Assembly (NCBI RefSeq): GCF_005144885.1
Contig: NZ_CP039690.1
Span: 3,175,001 to 3,239,000 of the forward strand
Direction of reading: 5' to 3'
From: Phreatobacter stygius
GTDB lineage: Bacteria > Pseudomonadota > Alphaproteobacteria > Rhizobiales > Phreatobacteraceae
DNA: 64,000 nucleotides
Shown: positions 24,868-34,302 of the stretch, piece by piece
Layout: each line of letters starts with the position of its first letter
How positions within the stretch are numbered: position 1 is the first letter of the stretch
The notes under the pieces: generated by a model
Seen by the model: the letters and a program-made list of their open reading frames with translations, nothing else
The model's database searches: none
Told to the model about the DNA's origin: nothing
Program-made: the position numbers and the translations under genes

Positions 24868-26022
24868 ATGAACCCGATTTTCGCCGATATCCCCACCACC
24901 GTTTTCGAGGTCATGTCGCAGCTCGCCCGTGAGACCGGCGCGATCAATCTCGGCCAGGGTTTTCCCGACGATCCGGGGCCGGCCGACGTGCGCCAGAAAG
25001 CCGCCGAGGCCGTCGTCTCGGGCTGGAACCAATATCCGCCGATGATGGGCCTGCCGGAGCTGCGCCAGGCGGTCTCCACCCACTATGCCCGCTTCCAGGG
25101 GCTGAAGCTCGATCCCGACCAGGAGGTGATGATCACCTCGGGCGCGACGGAAGCGATCGCCGGCGCGCTGTTCGCGCTGATCGAGCCGGGCGACGAGGTC
25201 GTGCTGTTCCAGCCGATGTACGACGCCTATCTGCCGCTGGTGCGCCGGGCCGGCGGCGTGCCGCGCTTCGTCACGCTCAAGCCGCCGCACTGGCGTTTCG
25301 ACGAAGCCGATCTCGCCGCGGTCTTCTCGGCCAGGACCAAGGTCGTGCTGTTCAACAATCCGCTCAATCCCTCGGCCTCGGTCTTCCCGCGCGAGGACCT
25401 GGAGCTGCTCGGCCGCTTCTGCGAACGTTTCGGCGCAACCGTCGTCTCCGACGAGGTCTGGGAGCATGTGATCTTCGACGGCGCCAGGCACGTCTCGGTG
25501 CTGGCCGTCGACAGCCTGCGCGAGCGCGCGGTGAAGATTGGCTCGGCCGGCAAGATCTTCTCGTTGACCGGCTGGAAGGTCGGCTTCGTGGCGGCCGCGC
25601 CGGCCCTTCTGAAAGTGCTGGCCAAGGCTCACCAGTTCCTCACCTTCACCACGCCGCCGAACCTTCAGGCTGCGGTGGCCTATGGGCTGGCCAAGGACGA
25701 CGACTATTTCATCGGCATGCGCGCCGACCTGGAGCGGGCCCGCGACCTGTTCGCGGCCGGGCTTGCCGGCGCCGGTTTCGAGGTCCTGCCGAGCGCGGCG
25801 ACCTATTTCATCAATATCGATCTCGCGCCCGCCGGCATTACCGACGACGTCGCCTTCTGCCGCAAGCTGGTCACCGAGCATGGCGTCGCGGCGATCCCGG
25901 TGTCGGCCTTTTATGCACAGACGCCGGTCACCTCGGTGGTGCGCTTCTGCTTCGCCAAGAAGAACGAGACCCTGAACGGCGCCCTGGAGCGGCTTGCCCA
26001 GGTGTTCTCGCGCGCCGCCTGA
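24868..26022 (+). CDS. PLP-dependent class I/II aminotransferase
   Basis: The 384-residue fold-type I aminotransferase begins MNPIFADIPTTVFEVMSQLA. It has INLGQGFPDDPGP near residue 28, VMITSGATEAIAGALFALI, the Asn/Asp block FNNPLNPSASVF, and PLP lysine in GSAGKIFSLTGWKVG near residue 230. The N-terminal signature is closest to methionine or kynurenine-type aminotransferases (YbdL/KAT). The exact amino donor is unknown. It has its own promoter and is convergent with the Rrf2 gene. Confidence 0.88.
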   Translation: MNPIFADIPTTVFEVMSQLARETGAINLGQGFPDDPGPADVRQKAAEAVVSGWNQYPPMMGLPELRQAVSTHYARFQGLKLDPDQEVMITSGATEAIAGALFALIEPGDEVVLFQPMYDAYLPLVRRAGGVPRFVTLKPPHWRFDEADLAAVFSARTKVVLFNNPLNPSASVFPREDLELLGRFCERFGATVVSDEVWEHVIFDGARHVSVLAVDSLRERAVKIGSAGKIFSLTGWKVGFVAAAPALLKVLAKAHQFLTFTTPPNLQAAVAYGLAKDDDYFIGMRADLERARDLFAAGLAGAGFEVLPSAATYFINIDLAPAGITDDVAFCRKLVTEHGVAAIPVSAFYAQTPVTSVVRFCFAKKNETLNGALERLAQVFSRAA

Positions 26023-26080
26023 ACCCTGGCGGCCGACCAGCGACCTGCCGGCAAAATCCCGGCAGGCGATCCGGCCCGGC

Positions 26081-26500
26081 TCAGGCCACTGCCAGCGACG
26101 GCTGCGCCTCGACAGTGGCGCACAGCTCGGCGATCGAAATCCTGTCGAGCTCGGCGAAGAACCGGCGTTCGGCCTCGGCGATCGCCGGCTCGACCACGGT
26201 GGTGACCAGCAGCGCGATCTCTTCGGGCTCGTCCTCGCTGGCCGTGGCGACGGCGCGCGCGATCTCGCCGCAACTGATCTTGCGACGGTCGCGGGCAATA
26301 TCGTAGCCGCCGCGTGGCCCGCGCAACCCTTTCAGGATGCCGGCGCGGACGAGGCCCTGCAGCAGGGGCTCCAGATGGCGGGGCGGCAAGGCATGCCGCT
26401 GCGCCAAAGCTTTCGCGGCCACGGGCGCCTGGCGGCCGTAGATCGCGATATCGACGACGGCCGCTATGGCTAAGCGACCGCGGCGGGACAGGACGGACAT
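26081..26500 (-). CDS. Rrf2-family transcriptional regulator without the IscR-type cysteine triad
   Basis: The 139-residue protein starts MSVLSRRGRLAIAAVVDIAI with a winged helix (LPPRHLEPLLQGLVRAGILKGLRGPRGGYDIAR) typical of Rrf2 proteins. The only cysteines are in KISCGEIA and AELCATVE, so the three clustered Cys that hold the Fe-S cluster of IscR/NsrR are not present. It is more likely a CymR-like regulator. A small palindrome lies 35 bp upstream. It is the downstream partner of dut on the minus strand. Confidence 0.88.
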   Translation of the reverse strand: MSVLSRRGRLAIAAVVDIAIYGRQAPVAAKALAQRHALPPRHLEPLLQGLVRAGILKGLRGPRGGYDIARDRRKISCGEIARAVATASEDEPEEIALLVTTVVEPAIAEAERRFFAELDRISIAELCATVEAQPSLAVA

Positions 26501-26534
26501 GCAAACCTCAGCGTCGAGGGCTAACGTCGATTTC

Positions 26535-26547
26535 CCTTAGCGTAAGG
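26535..26547. promoter_or_regulatory. Short palindrome upstream of the Rrf2-family gene
   Basis: CCTTA-GCG-TAAGG lies 35 bp upstream of the Rrf2 start in the dut-rrf2 gap. It is short, so it is only a weak candidate for an autoregulatory operator. Confidence 0.3.
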
Positions 26548-26620
26548 TGAGCACATGTTGCCCGACTCAGAATAGGCAAGTTTTGCATACGACCTGTGAT
26601 TGCAACGCAGGGGTCGTGCT

Positions 26621-27079
26621 TTAACGCCCGGTCGAACCAAAACCGCCGGAACCGCGAGATGTTTTATCCAATGTATCAGCTGGAATCAGCGTCGCACGGG
26701 TCACCGGCGCGATGACCAGCTGGGCGATGCGCTCGCCGCGGCGGATTGTCACAGGCTCCTCGCCGAGATTGATCAGGATGACCTTCACCTCGCCGCGATA
26801 ATCCGCGTCGATCGTGCCGGGAGCATTGGCAACCGTAATGCCGTGCTTGAGCGCCAGGCCCGAGCGGGGCCGCACCTGGCCTTCGAAACCTTCCGGAATG
26901 GCCAGGGTCAGCCCGGTCGGAACGGCGGCCCGGGCGCGTGGCGCGAGCGTGACGGGCTCTGCATCGGGCAAGGCTGCGACCAGATCCATGCCGGCGCTGC
27001 CGCTGGTCTGGGCGGCGGGCAAGGGCAATCCCTCGCCATGGGCGAGCCGTTGCACCGGGATCGAAAGCGGCATGGTCAT
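26621..27079 (-). CDS. dut: Deoxyuridine 5'-triphosphate nucleotidohydrolase (dUTPase)
   Basis: The 152-residue trimeric dUTPase has all five motifs: SAGMDL (I), [11 protein letters not shown] (II), [19 protein letters not shown] (III), [14 protein letters not shown] (IV) and the C-terminal [11 protein letters not shown] (V). It hydrolyses dUTP to dUMP, limiting uracil in DNA and supplying thymidylate synthesis. It follows coaBC on the minus strand with a 117-bp gap, the usual coaBC-dut order. Confidence 0.96.
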   Translation of the reverse strand: MTMPLSIPVQRLAHGEGLPLPAAQTSGSAGMDLVAALPDAEPVTLAPRARAAVPTGLTLAIPEGFEGQVRPRSGLALKHGITVANAPGTIDADYRGEVKVILINLGEEPVTIRRGERIAQLVIAPVTRATLIPADTLDKTSRGSGGFGSTGR

Positions 27080-27171
27080 GATGTCTCGGTTTTCGCGTCT
27101 AGATTGTCGTTAGGGTGGTCTTGCCGGGAGCTTCGGCCGGCAGGCGGCGCGAGGCTCCGGTCAAGATCGGG

Positions 27172-27207
27172 TTCAAAGCCTCTTTCAAAGCCTTTTTCAA
27201 AGCCTCT
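27172..27207. repeat. Three tandem 12-bp repeats at the coaBC 3' end
   Basis: Units 27172-27183, 27184-27195 and 27196-27207 read TTCAAAGCC plus TCT or TTT. The third unit contains the coaBC stop codon (minus strand TGA at 27199-27197), so each unit is an AGGCTTTGA-type copy of the gene end. It probably arose by slippage and has no obvious role. Confidence 0.8.
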
Positions 27208-28399
27208 TGGCGACGAGGGCGATGAGCGCGCGGGCGACATCGTCCTTGGACTGCCTGGCCCAGGTCTCGACGCCATCGGCCGAGACGATATGGACGGTAT
27301 TGGCATCGCCGCCGAAGGTTCCGGTCGCGACGCCGACGTCATTGGCGACGATCAGGTCCGAGCCCTTGCGGGCGAGCTTGGCCCGGGCATTGTCGATGAC
27401 CGCCTCGGTCTCGGCGGCGAAACCGACGACCAGCTGTGGCCGCTTGCTCGGGTGCTTGGCGACGGTCGCCAGAATGTCCGGGTTTTCGACGAAGGCGAGG
27501 CTCGGCGGGCCGGCCGGACCTTTCTTCAGCTTGGCGCCGGCGACGTCGGCGACACGCCAGTCGGCGACCGCCGCGGCGAAGATCGCGATGGTGGCCGGCA
27601 GCGCTTGCTCGACCGCCGTCAGCATGTCGCGGGCGCTTTCGACATGCACCACGGTGACGCCCACCGGGTCCGGCAGGTTGACCGGACCGGTGACCAGCAC
27701 CACCTCGGCGCCAGCCTCGGCCGCCGCCTTGGCGATGGCATGGCCCTGCTTGCCGGAGGAGTTGTTGGACAGGTAGCGCACCGGGTCGATGGCTTCGCGC
27801 GTCGGCCCCGAGGTCACCACCACACGCTTGCCGACCAGCGGCCGGCTGACCGCCGGGTCCTGCATCATCCGCTCGATCGCCGCGATGATCTCATGCGGCT
27901 CGGCCATGCGGCCGGGGCCGAACTCGCCGCAGGCCATGCCCCCGTCATTCGGCCCGACCGTTTCGACACCGTCGCCCTTCAGGATGGCGAGATTGCGCTG
28001 GGTCGCCGGATGCAGCCACATGCGCACATTCATGGCCGGTGCCAGCAGCACCCGCTTGTCGGTCGCCAGCAGCGCCGTCGAGGCGAGGTCGTTGGCGAGG
28101 CCCTGGGCCATCTTGGCCATGAGATCGGCGGTCGCCGGCGCGACCACCATCAGGTCGGCGTCGCGCGACAGCTCGATATGGCCCATTTCGGCCTCGTCGG
28201 TCAGCGAGAACAGCTCCTGGTGGACCTTGCCGCCGCTGAGCGAGCCGACCGACAGTGGCGTGACGAACTCGGCGCCCGCCCTGGTCAGGATGCAGTGGAC
28301 GCTGGCGCCGCGATCCTGCAAGCGGCGGATCAGTTCCAGCGACTTGTAGGCGGCGATGCCGCCGCCGATGATCAGAAGGATACGCTTGGACTGGAGCAT
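27197..28399 (-). CDS. coaBC: Bifunctional phosphopantothenoylcysteine decarboxylase/phosphopantothenate-cysteine ligase
   Basis: The 400-residue protein joins an FMN-dependent CoaC domain to CoaB. CoaC has SKRILLIIGGGIAAYKSLEL, the active-site His in LSRDADLMVVAPATADLMAKMA and the PAMNVRMW loop with Met/Asn. CoaB has VVTSGPTREAIDPVRYLSN, AAVADWR and a GFAAETE block near the end. It performs two steps of coenzyme A synthesis. The start is set at ATG 28399; a longer ORF to 28459 has no conserved sequence. Confidence 0.95.
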   Translation of the reverse strand: MLQSKRILLIIGGGIAAYKSLELIRRLQDRGASVHCILTRAGAEFVTPLSVGSLSGGKVHQELFSLTDEAEMGHIELSRDADLMVVAPATADLMAKMAQGLANDLASTALLATDKRVLLAPAMNVRMWLHPATQRNLAILKGDGVETVGPNDGGMACGEFGPGRMAEPHEIIAAIERMMQDPAVSRPLVGKRVVVTSGPTREAIDPVRYLSNNSSGKQGHAIAKAAAEAGAEVVLVTGPVNLPDPVGVTVVHVESARDMLTAVEQALPATIAIFAAAVADWRVADVAGAKLKKGPAGPPSLAFVENPDILATVAKHPSKRPQLVVGFAAETEAVIDNARAKLARKGSDLIVANDVGVATGTFGGDANTVHIVSADGVETWARQSKDDVARALIALVAKRL

Positions 28400-28486
28400 G
28401 GTGAGATGAGCCCGGTCGCGAGGGGAGCGCGACCCTAACCGGTTGTTTGAACCGATCAAGGTCGCCTTTGAGCTATGGCGGAACAG

Positions 28487-29932
28487 TCAGCGGAACGGCG
28501 GTTCGTCGAAACTCCTGAGCTTGCGCGAGTGGATCGCGCCGCCGGTGCGCTTCAGCCGCTCGATGGCATCGAGCCCGACCAGCAGATGCTGCGCCACCGC
28601 ATTGGCATAGAAGGCATTGGCGGCGCCGGGCAGCTTGATCTCGCCGTGCAGCGGCTTGTCGGAAACGCAGAGCAGCGTGCCGTAAGGCACCCGCAGCCGG
28701 TAGCCCTGGGCAGCGATCGTGCCGCTTTCCATGTCGACCGCAATGGCGCGCGACAGGTTGATCAGCCGCTTTTCCTGGGTGTAGCGCAGCTCCCAGTTCC
28801 GGTCGTCATTGGTCACCACCGTGCCGGTGCGCAGCCGGTGTTTCAGCGTGTCGCCGCTGGCCCCGGTCACCGCCGCGCAGGCTTCCTGCAAGGCGGTCTG
28901 GATCTCGGCCAGCGCGGGTATCGGGATTTCCGGCGGCACCAGCCCATCGAGAATGCGGTCGCGCCGGAGATAGGCATGGGCCAGCACATAGTCGCCGATC
29001 TCCTGGGCCTGGCGCAGGCCGCCGCAATGGCCGACCATCAGCCAGCAATGCGGCCTCAGCACCGCCAGATGGTCGGTCATGTTCTTGGCGTTGGACGGAC
29101 CGACGCCAATATTGACCAGGGTCACGCCCGGCGTGCCGGTGCGCTCCAGATGATAGGCCGGCATCTGGAAGCGGTGCCAGGCCGAGGCCGCGATGCGCTC
29201 CACCGCGCCGTCGAGATTGCTCTGGTCGACGCTGAGTCCGCCCGGCGCGATCAGCCTGACGGCGCGGCCCTGGACGATCTCCTCGACCGACCAGGCGACG
29301 AACTGGTCGACATAGCGGTGATAATTGGTCAGCAGGATCCAGGGCTGCACGGACCGCCAGTCGGTGCCGGTGTAATGGACGATGCGGCGGAGCGAATAGT
29401 CGACCCGGACCGCGTCGAACAGCGACAGCGGCCGGCCGCTGACCGCCGATCCCTCATAGGTGCCGTCGGCGATTTCGTCGCCGACCAGCGCCAGCAGCGG
29501 CACCGGGAAGAAACGGGCGAGGTCGCCGGGCGTCGCGTTGCCGGCGGAGAACTCGTTGCCGCCGTCGAGCACATAGGGGTAGGGGATTTCCTGGGTGCTC
29601 GGCCGGACCTCGATGACCGCGCCATATTCCGACACCAGCGGGCGCAATTGGTCGAGCAGGTAGCGGCGGAACTCGCCGGGATGGGTCACCGTCGTGGTGT
29701 AGAGGCCGGGATGGGCGAACTTGCCATAGGCGCGACGGTTGCGCGGCGCCGCCCGGTCGGGGGCATAGGTGACCGCGAGTTCGGGATAGACGAAGCGGGT
29801 GCGCTCTTCCGTCGAGGGCGGCGGGCCGCCGTCGAGGAACCGCGCGAGTGCCGCGCGCAAGGCACCGGTCGCCTCGGCATAAAGCTGCTCCAGGAGGTCG
29901 ACGGCGGTATCGGGGGTGAGCAATTGAGCCAT
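28487..29932 (-). CDS. amn: AMP nucleosidase
   Basis: The 481-residue protein matches E. coli Amn in length (484). An N-terminal regulatory domain (starting LTPDTAVDLLEQLY, with PELAVTYAPDR) precedes a nucleoside phosphorylase-like catalytic domain with VTLVNIGVGPSNAKNMTDHLAVLRPHCWLMVGHCGGLR (read in parts near residues 265-300). The acidic VDMESGTIAAQGYRLRVPYG block also supports Amn. It splits AMP into adenine and ribose 5-phosphate. It lies between coaBC and ubiB, an unusual guest in that conserved block. Confidence 0.93.
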   Translation of the reverse strand: MAQLLTPDTAVDLLEQLYAEATGALRAALARFLDGGPPPSTEERTRFVYPELAVTYAPDRAAPRNRRAYGKFAHPGLYTTTVTHPGEFRRYLLDQLRPLVSEYGAVIEVRPSTQEIPYPYVLDGGNEFSAGNATPGDLARFFPVPLLALVGDEIADGTYEGSAVSGRPLSLFDAVRVDYSLRRIVHYTGTDWRSVQPWILLTNYHRYVDQFVAWSVEEIVQGRAVRLIAPGGLSVDQSNLDGAVERIAASAWHRFQMPAYHLERTGTPGVTLVNIGVGPSNAKNMTDHLAVLRPHCWLMVGHCGGLRQAQEIGDYVLAHAYLRRDRILDGLVPPEIPIPALAEIQTALQEACAAVTGASGDTLKHRLRTGTVVTNDDRNWELRYTQEKRLINLSRAIAVDMESGTIAAQGYRLRVPYGTLLCVSDKPLHGEIKLPGAANAFYANAVAQHLLVGLDAIERLKRTGGAIHSRKLRSFDEPPFR

Positions 29933-29975
29933 GACTGAACATAGTCGCAGCTCGGGGCCGCCGGAAGGTGGCGCT

Positions 29976-31544
29976 TCAGCCGAGCAACAGATTGGCGGCC
30001 AGCAGGGCCGCGATCAGCCACAGCGCCACCGTGCTCCAGCGGTTGCGCCGGGCTTCCGCCTCGCCGATGCCCTTCAACGATTGCGGCGACAGCACGAAAC
30101 CGTCGCGGGTCAGCTCGTCGACCCGCTCCGACAGCATGGCTGCGCGCGCGAGCAAGATCGGCACGTCGCCGACGATCTTGCCGAGCGTCAGCGCGCCTTC
30201 GCCGACATCCTGCAATCGCCCGACCGGCCCGAGATTGCGGCTGATCCACTCGCGCACCACCGGCTCGGCGGTCGACCACATGTCGAGTTTCGGGTCGAGC
30301 GAGCGCGCGACACCTTCCACCACCACCATGGTCTTCTGCAAGAGGATCAGCTCGGTGCGGGTGGTCATCTCGAAGATCGCCGTCACCTCGAACAGCAGCG
30401 ACAAGAGCTTCGCCATGGAGATCTGGTCGGCGGTGCGCGAATGGATCGGCTCGCCGATCGCCCGGATCGCCTGGGCGAATTCGTCGATCGAATGGTGCCC
30501 GGGCACATAGCCGGCCTCGAAATGCACCTCCGCGACGCGGCGATAGGCCTTGGTGATGAAGCCGAGCAGGATCTCGGCCAGAAAGCGGCGCTCCTTCGGT
30601 CCGATCCGGCCCATGATGCCGAAATCGACCGCGACGAGATTGCCCCTCTCGTCGGCGAACAGGTTGCCCTGGTGCATGTCGGCATGGAAAAAGCCGTCGC
30701 GCAGCGCATGGCGCAGGAAGCTCTGGATCACGGTCCGGCCGAGCGCCTCCGGATCGATGCCGGCCTTGGCCAGCGCGTCGCGGTCGCCGAGCCGGATGCC
30801 GTCGATCCATTCAGTCGTCAGCACCAGCTTGCCGGTGCGGTTCCAGTCGACCTCGGGCACGCGAAAGGCCGGATCGCCCTTGGTCCGGTCGGCCATTTCC
30901 GAGGCCGCGGCCGCTTCCAGCCGCATGTCGAGCTCGATCGCCATGGACCGGGCGAGCGTATCGACGATGCCGATCGGCCTGAGCCGGCGGCTGTCGGGTG
31001 CGAAGCGTTCGGCGAAGCGGGCGGCGAAATAATAATCGGAGAGGTCGGCGCGGAACCGGTCGGCGACGCCGGGCCGCAGCACCTTGACCGCGACGTCGCG
31101 TTCGATGCCGTTGTCGCGGGTGCGCGCCTTGTGGACCTGCGCGACGGAGGCCGCCGCAATGGCCGGACCGAAGCTCGAGAACAGCTCCGAGACCGGCTGG
31201 CCCAGCGTTTCGCTGACGATCCGCTCGGCGTCCGCCTGGTCGAATGGCGGCACCTGGTCCTGCAGGGCCTCCAGGTCGCTGGCGATCGCCGGGCCGACCA
31301 CGTCGGGCCGGGTCGACAAGAACTGGCCGAGCTTGACATAGGTCGGTCCGAGCCGGGTCAGTGCCGCGGTCAGCTTGTCGGAGCGTGTGCGGGAGCGCCG
31401 TCGCTCGATCAGGCGCGCCAGCCTCAGGCCGAGCCGGGCCGGCCGGGGCATGGTTTCCAGGTCGACCAGACCGAACACGCCTTCGCGGGCAAAGACGAAA
31501 CCGGCGCGGCCGAGCCGCAGGATATGAACAAGTCCGCCGAGCAA
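29976..31544 (-). CDS. ubiB: Ubiquinone biosynthesis regulatory protein kinase-like UbiB
   Basis: The 522-residue ABC1/ADCK-family protein has the family's KxGQ motif (PTYVKLGQFLSTRPDVV), the Ala-rich nucleotide loop (AAASVAQVHKA), and catalytic blocks FFHADMHQGNLF and LVAVDFGIMGRI. Two C-terminal hydrophobic segments (MLGG...LLLG end) anchor it. UbiB is an atypical kinase/ATPase needed for ubiquinone synthesis. Its ATG is two bases after the ubiE stop, so the genes form one transcript. Confidence 0.94.
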   Translation of the reverse strand: MLGGLVHILRLGRAGFVFAREGVFGLVDLETMPRPARLGLRLARLIERRRSRTRSDKLTAALTRLGPTYVKLGQFLSTRPDVVGPAIASDLEALQDQVPPFDQADAERIVSETLGQPVSELFSSFGPAIAAASVAQVHKARTRDNGIERDVAVKVLRPGVADRFRADLSDYYFAARFAERFAPDSRRLRPIGIVDTLARSMAIELDMRLEAAAASEMADRTKGDPAFRVPEVDWNRTGKLVLTTEWIDGIRLGDRDALAKAGIDPEALGRTVIQSFLRHALRDGFFHADMHQGNLFADERGNLVAVDFGIMGRIGPKERRFLAEILLGFITKAYRRVAEVHFEAGYVPGHHSIDEFAQAIRAIGEPIHSRTADQISMAKLLSLLFEVTAIFEMTTRTELILLQKTMVVVEGVARSLDPKLDMWSTAEPVVREWISRNLGPVGRLQDVGEGALTLGKIVGDVPILLARAAMLSERVDELTRDGFVLSPQSLKGIGEAEARRNRWSTVALWLIAALLAANLLLG

Positions 31545-31546
31545 GA

Positions 31547-32302
31547 TCAGACCTTCCAGCCGCCATGCAGGCAGACAATGCCGCCGGTCATCGCCGTGAC
31601 CTCGACACGGCCGAAGCCGGCCTTGCGGATCATCTCGGCGAAGGCCTCGGGACGCGGGAACTTGCGGATCGATTCGACCAGGTACTGGTAGGGTTCGGCA
31701 TCGCCGGTCACCAGCCTGCCGAGCGGCGGAATGACGCTGAACGAATAGAAGTCATAGACGCGGTCGAGGCCTGGAACGACCTCGGGCGAGAATTCCAGCA
31801 CCTGCAGCCGGCCGCCGGGCTTCAGCACGCGATAGGCCTCGTCGAGCGCCAGCTGGATGCGCGGCACGTTGCGGATGCCGAAAGCGATCGTGTAGCCGTC
31901 GAACGAGCCTGACGGAAACGGCAGCGCCTCGGCATTGCCCTGGACGAATTCGACACGGGCCGCGAGCCCGCGCTTGTCGGCGCGCTCCCGGCCGACCTTC
32001 AGCATCTCGCCGTTGATGTCGCAGACGGTGGCCTGGGCCGCCGCGCCCGCATCGACCACTTTGAAGGCGACGTCACCGGTGCCGCCGGCGACATCCAGAT
32101 GGGCGAAGGGCCGGGTCCTGGAAATACCCAGCCGCGTTACCATCACGTCCTTCCAGACGCGGTGCAGGCCGGCCGACATCAGGTCGTTCATCAGGTCGTA
32201 GCGGCCGGCCACCTTGTGGAACACATCGTCGACCAGGCCCTGCTTGGCGTCGAGATCGACGCGGCGGAAACCAAAATCGGTGTCATGGGTGGCGGCGGAC
32301 AT
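31547..32302 (-). CDS. ubiE: Ubiquinone/menaquinone biosynthesis C-methyltransferase UbiE
   Basis: The 251-residue methyltransferase starts [16 protein letters not shown] with a GAGG site eight bases upstream; a slightly longer ORF is not needed. It has the UbiE signatures [22 protein letters not shown], the SAM motif [15 protein letters not shown] and [15 protein letters not shown]. It methylates the benzoquinol ring in ubiquinone synthesis. It is divergent from mutM across about 115 bp, the common alphaproteobacterial arrangement. Confidence 0.96.
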   Translation of the reverse strand: MSAATHDTDFGFRRVDLDAKQGLVDDVFHKVAGRYDLMNDLMSAGLHRVWKDVMVTRLGISRTRPFAHLDVAGGTGDVAFKVVDAGAAAQATVCDINGEMLKVGRERADKRGLAARVEFVQGNAEALPFPSGSFDGYTIAFGIRNVPRIQLALDEAYRVLKPGGRLQVLEFSPEVVPGLDRVYDFYSFSVIPPLGRLVTGDAEPYQYLVESIRKFPRPEAFAEMIRKAGFGRVEVTAMTGGIVCLHGGWKV

Positions 32303-32418
32303 TGCGAAGCCTCGTGAGTGCGGCGGGACCATAGCGGAACGCTCCGGCCGACGCTATGACGAGTGGGTCGCAGGGTTGACGCCCGCCCGATGCGGCGAAA
32401 CGAGGCTGCGAACAGTCC

Positions 32419-33288
32419 ATGCCTGAATTGCCTGAAGTCGAAACCGTCCGCCGCGGCCTTGCCCCGGTGATGGAGGGGGCGACGATCAGCCGCGCCGAGG
32501 TGCGCCGGAAGGATCTGCGCTTTCCTTTCCCCGAGAACTTCCGCGACCGGCTGACCGGCCGGCGCATCGAGAGCCTCGGCCGGCGTGCCAAATATTTGCT
32601 GGCCGATCTCGATGGCGGCGAGGTGATGATCATGCATCTCGGCATGTCCGGCTCGTTCCGTATCGAACAGCAGGTCGCCGGCGACTTCCATCACGCGCGC
32701 TCGCGCGATGCGGCGCACGACCATGTGGTGTTTCACATGAGTTCGGGCGCGATGGTCACCTATAACGACCCGCGCCGCTTCGGTTTCATGCTGCTGGCCG
32801 ACCGGGCGAAGCTCCCCGAACACCCGCTCTTTGCCCATCTGGGCGTCGAGCCGACCGGCAACAGCCTGTCCGCCGACTATCTCGCCGGTCAGTTCAAGGA
32901 CAAGCAGGCGCCGCTGAAGGCAGCCCTGCTCGACCAGTCGATCATCGCCGGCCTCGGCAATATCTATGTCTGCGAAGCCCTGTTCCGTTCCGGCCTGTCG
33001 CCGACGCGCAAGGCCGGAACCCTGGTGACCAAGGCCGGCGCGCCGAGCGTCCGTCTCGAGCGCCTGGTGCCGGTCATCCACGACGTCATCGCCGAAGCGC
33101 TCGAGGCTGGCGGCTCGACACTGCGCGACCATGCCCAGCCATCGGGCGAGCTCGGCTATTTCCAGCATCGCTTCCAGATCTATGACCGCGAGGGAGAAGC
33201 TTGCCTGAAGCCGGGTTGCGGGAACATTGTTCGCCGCATCGTGCAGTCGAACAGATCGACGTTCTACTGCCCGACCTGTCAGCGCTAG
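32419..33288 (+). CDS. mutM: Formamidopyrimidine-DNA glycosylase (Fpg)
   Basis: The 289-residue glycosylase/AP lyase begins [14 protein letters not shown], with the catalytic N-terminal Pro and Glu. It has the H2TH region ([24 protein letters not shown], in parts) and a C-terminal zinc finger of four cysteines (CLKPGCG...FYCPTC) ending in QR. It excises 8-oxoguanine and formamidopyrimidines. The gene is nine bases upstream of a GST gene and divergent from ubiE. Confidence 0.97.
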   Translation: MPELPEVETVRRGLAPVMEGATISRAEVRRKDLRFPFPENFRDRLTGRRIESLGRRAKYLLADLDGGEVMIMHLGMSGSFRIEQQVAGDFHHARSRDAAHDHVVFHMSSGAMVTYNDPRRFGFMLLADRAKLPEHPLFAHLGVEPTGNSLSADYLAGQFKDKQAPLKAALLDQSIIAGLGNIYVCEALFRSGLSPTRKAGTLVTKAGAPSVRLERLVPVIHDVIAEALEAGGSTLRDHAQPSGELGYFQHRFQIYDREGEACLKPGCGNIVRRIVQSNRSTFYCPTCQR

Positions 33289-33297
33289 GAAAATGCC

Positions 33298-33915
33298 ATG
33301 CTGAAGATCTGGGGCCGCGACAATTCGGCCAACGTGCAGAAGGTCATGTGGTGCGTCGGCGAACTCGGCCTTGCCCATGAACGGATTGACGCCGGCCGCC
33401 AGTTCGGTGTGGTCAACGAGCCCCACTACCGCGCCAGGAATCCGAACGGCCGGGTGCCGACGGTCGAGGACGAAGGCGTCGTCTTGTGGGAATCGAACGC
33501 GGTGTGCCGGCATCTGGCGCGCAAGCACGGCCGGCTGATGCCGGCGGCGCTGGCCGACAAGGCGCGTGTCGACATGTGGATGGACTGGCAGCAGACCGAA
33601 GCCATGACCGCACTCACGCCGGTCTTCTGGGGCCTGGTGCGGACCGCGCCCGACCAGCGCGACCACGCCGCCATCCAGGACGGCACGGCCAGATCGATTG
33701 CCGCCATGACCATCCTCGACGCCGAGCTTGGCCGTCACAGCCATGTCGTCGGTCATACCTTTTCGGTTGCCGATATCCCGCTCGGCGTCATGGCCTTCCG
33801 TTATTATGGCCTGATCCCGGACGCGCCGAAGCTTGTCCATCTCGACCGCTGGTATGCCTTGATGCTGCAACGGCCGGCGTTTCGCCGGCATGTGGCGGAC
33901 ATTCCGCTGACCTGA
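33298..33915 (+). CDS. Glutathione S-transferase family protein
   Basis: The 205-residue protein has a thioredoxin-fold N-terminal domain (KIWGRDNSANVQKVMWCVGELGL) with the cis-Pro region NPNGRVPTVEDEG and WESNAVCRHLAR, then an all-helical C-terminal domain. The active residue is probably Ser/Asn of DNSAN, as in several bacterial GSTs. The substrate is unknown. Its start is nine bases after mutM, so it may be co-expressed as a detoxification gene. Confidence 0.9.
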   Translation: MLKIWGRDNSANVQKVMWCVGELGLAHERIDAGRQFGVVNEPHYRARNPNGRVPTVEDEGVVLWESNAVCRHLARKHGRLMPAALADKARVDMWMDWQQTEAMTALTPVFWGLVRTAPDQRDHAAIQDGTARSIAAMTILDAELGRHSHVVGHTFSVADIPLGVMAFRYYGLIPDAPKLVHLDRWYALMLQRPAFRRHVADIPLT

Positions 33916-33973
33916 CGCCGGCGCCGGTTCGGGGCTCCGGAAAGGCTGCGGCAATGGTGCCGTGCTTCGCGCG

Positions 33974-34003
33974 TTGACTTTTCCGTGGCGTCCTGCCTAT
34001 AAC
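33974..34003 (+). promoter_or_regulatory. Putative sigma-70 promoter of rpmH-rnpA-yidC
   Basis: TTGACT and TATAAC are separated by 18 bp about 120 bases upstream of rpmH, one of the closest matches to consensus in the window. This fits a ribosomal protein operon. Positions could be off by one base. Confidence 0.65.
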
Positions 34004-34119
34004 CCGGCCGACTTGGGAGCGGCCCGCGCCCGGGGCGTGGTTCGTTTACGGACCGCCGCTGGCGAGCCACCCCGAACCCCATCCGATCGTTTTGATCAAG
34101 ACCCGCGCGGAGATGTCCC

Positions 34120-34254
34120 GTGAAACGCACCTACCAACCCTCCAAGCTCGTGCGCAAGCGCCGGCATGGCTTCCGCGCCCGCATGGCTACCAAGGGCGGC
34201 CAGCGGATTTTGTCGGCGCGCCGCGCGCGTGGCCGCAAGCGCTTGTCGGCGTGA
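34120..34254 (+). CDS. rpmH: 50S ribosomal protein L34
   Basis: The GTG-initiated, 44-residue, very basic protein reads [20 protein letters not shown] with a C-terminal [12 protein letters not shown], the standard L34. It lies 48 bp before rnpA. The intergenic part holds a small GGCCGA-TTTT-TCGGCC hairpin that may set the relative levels of L34 and RnpA. The gene is short but certain. Confidence 0.97.
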   Translation: MKRTYQPSKLVRKRRHGFRARMATKGGQRILSARRARGRKRLSA

Positions 34255-34302
34255 CCCGTCGCGGCCGATTTTTCGGCCGGTCCGCCTGACGGGAGGACGA
34301 CG

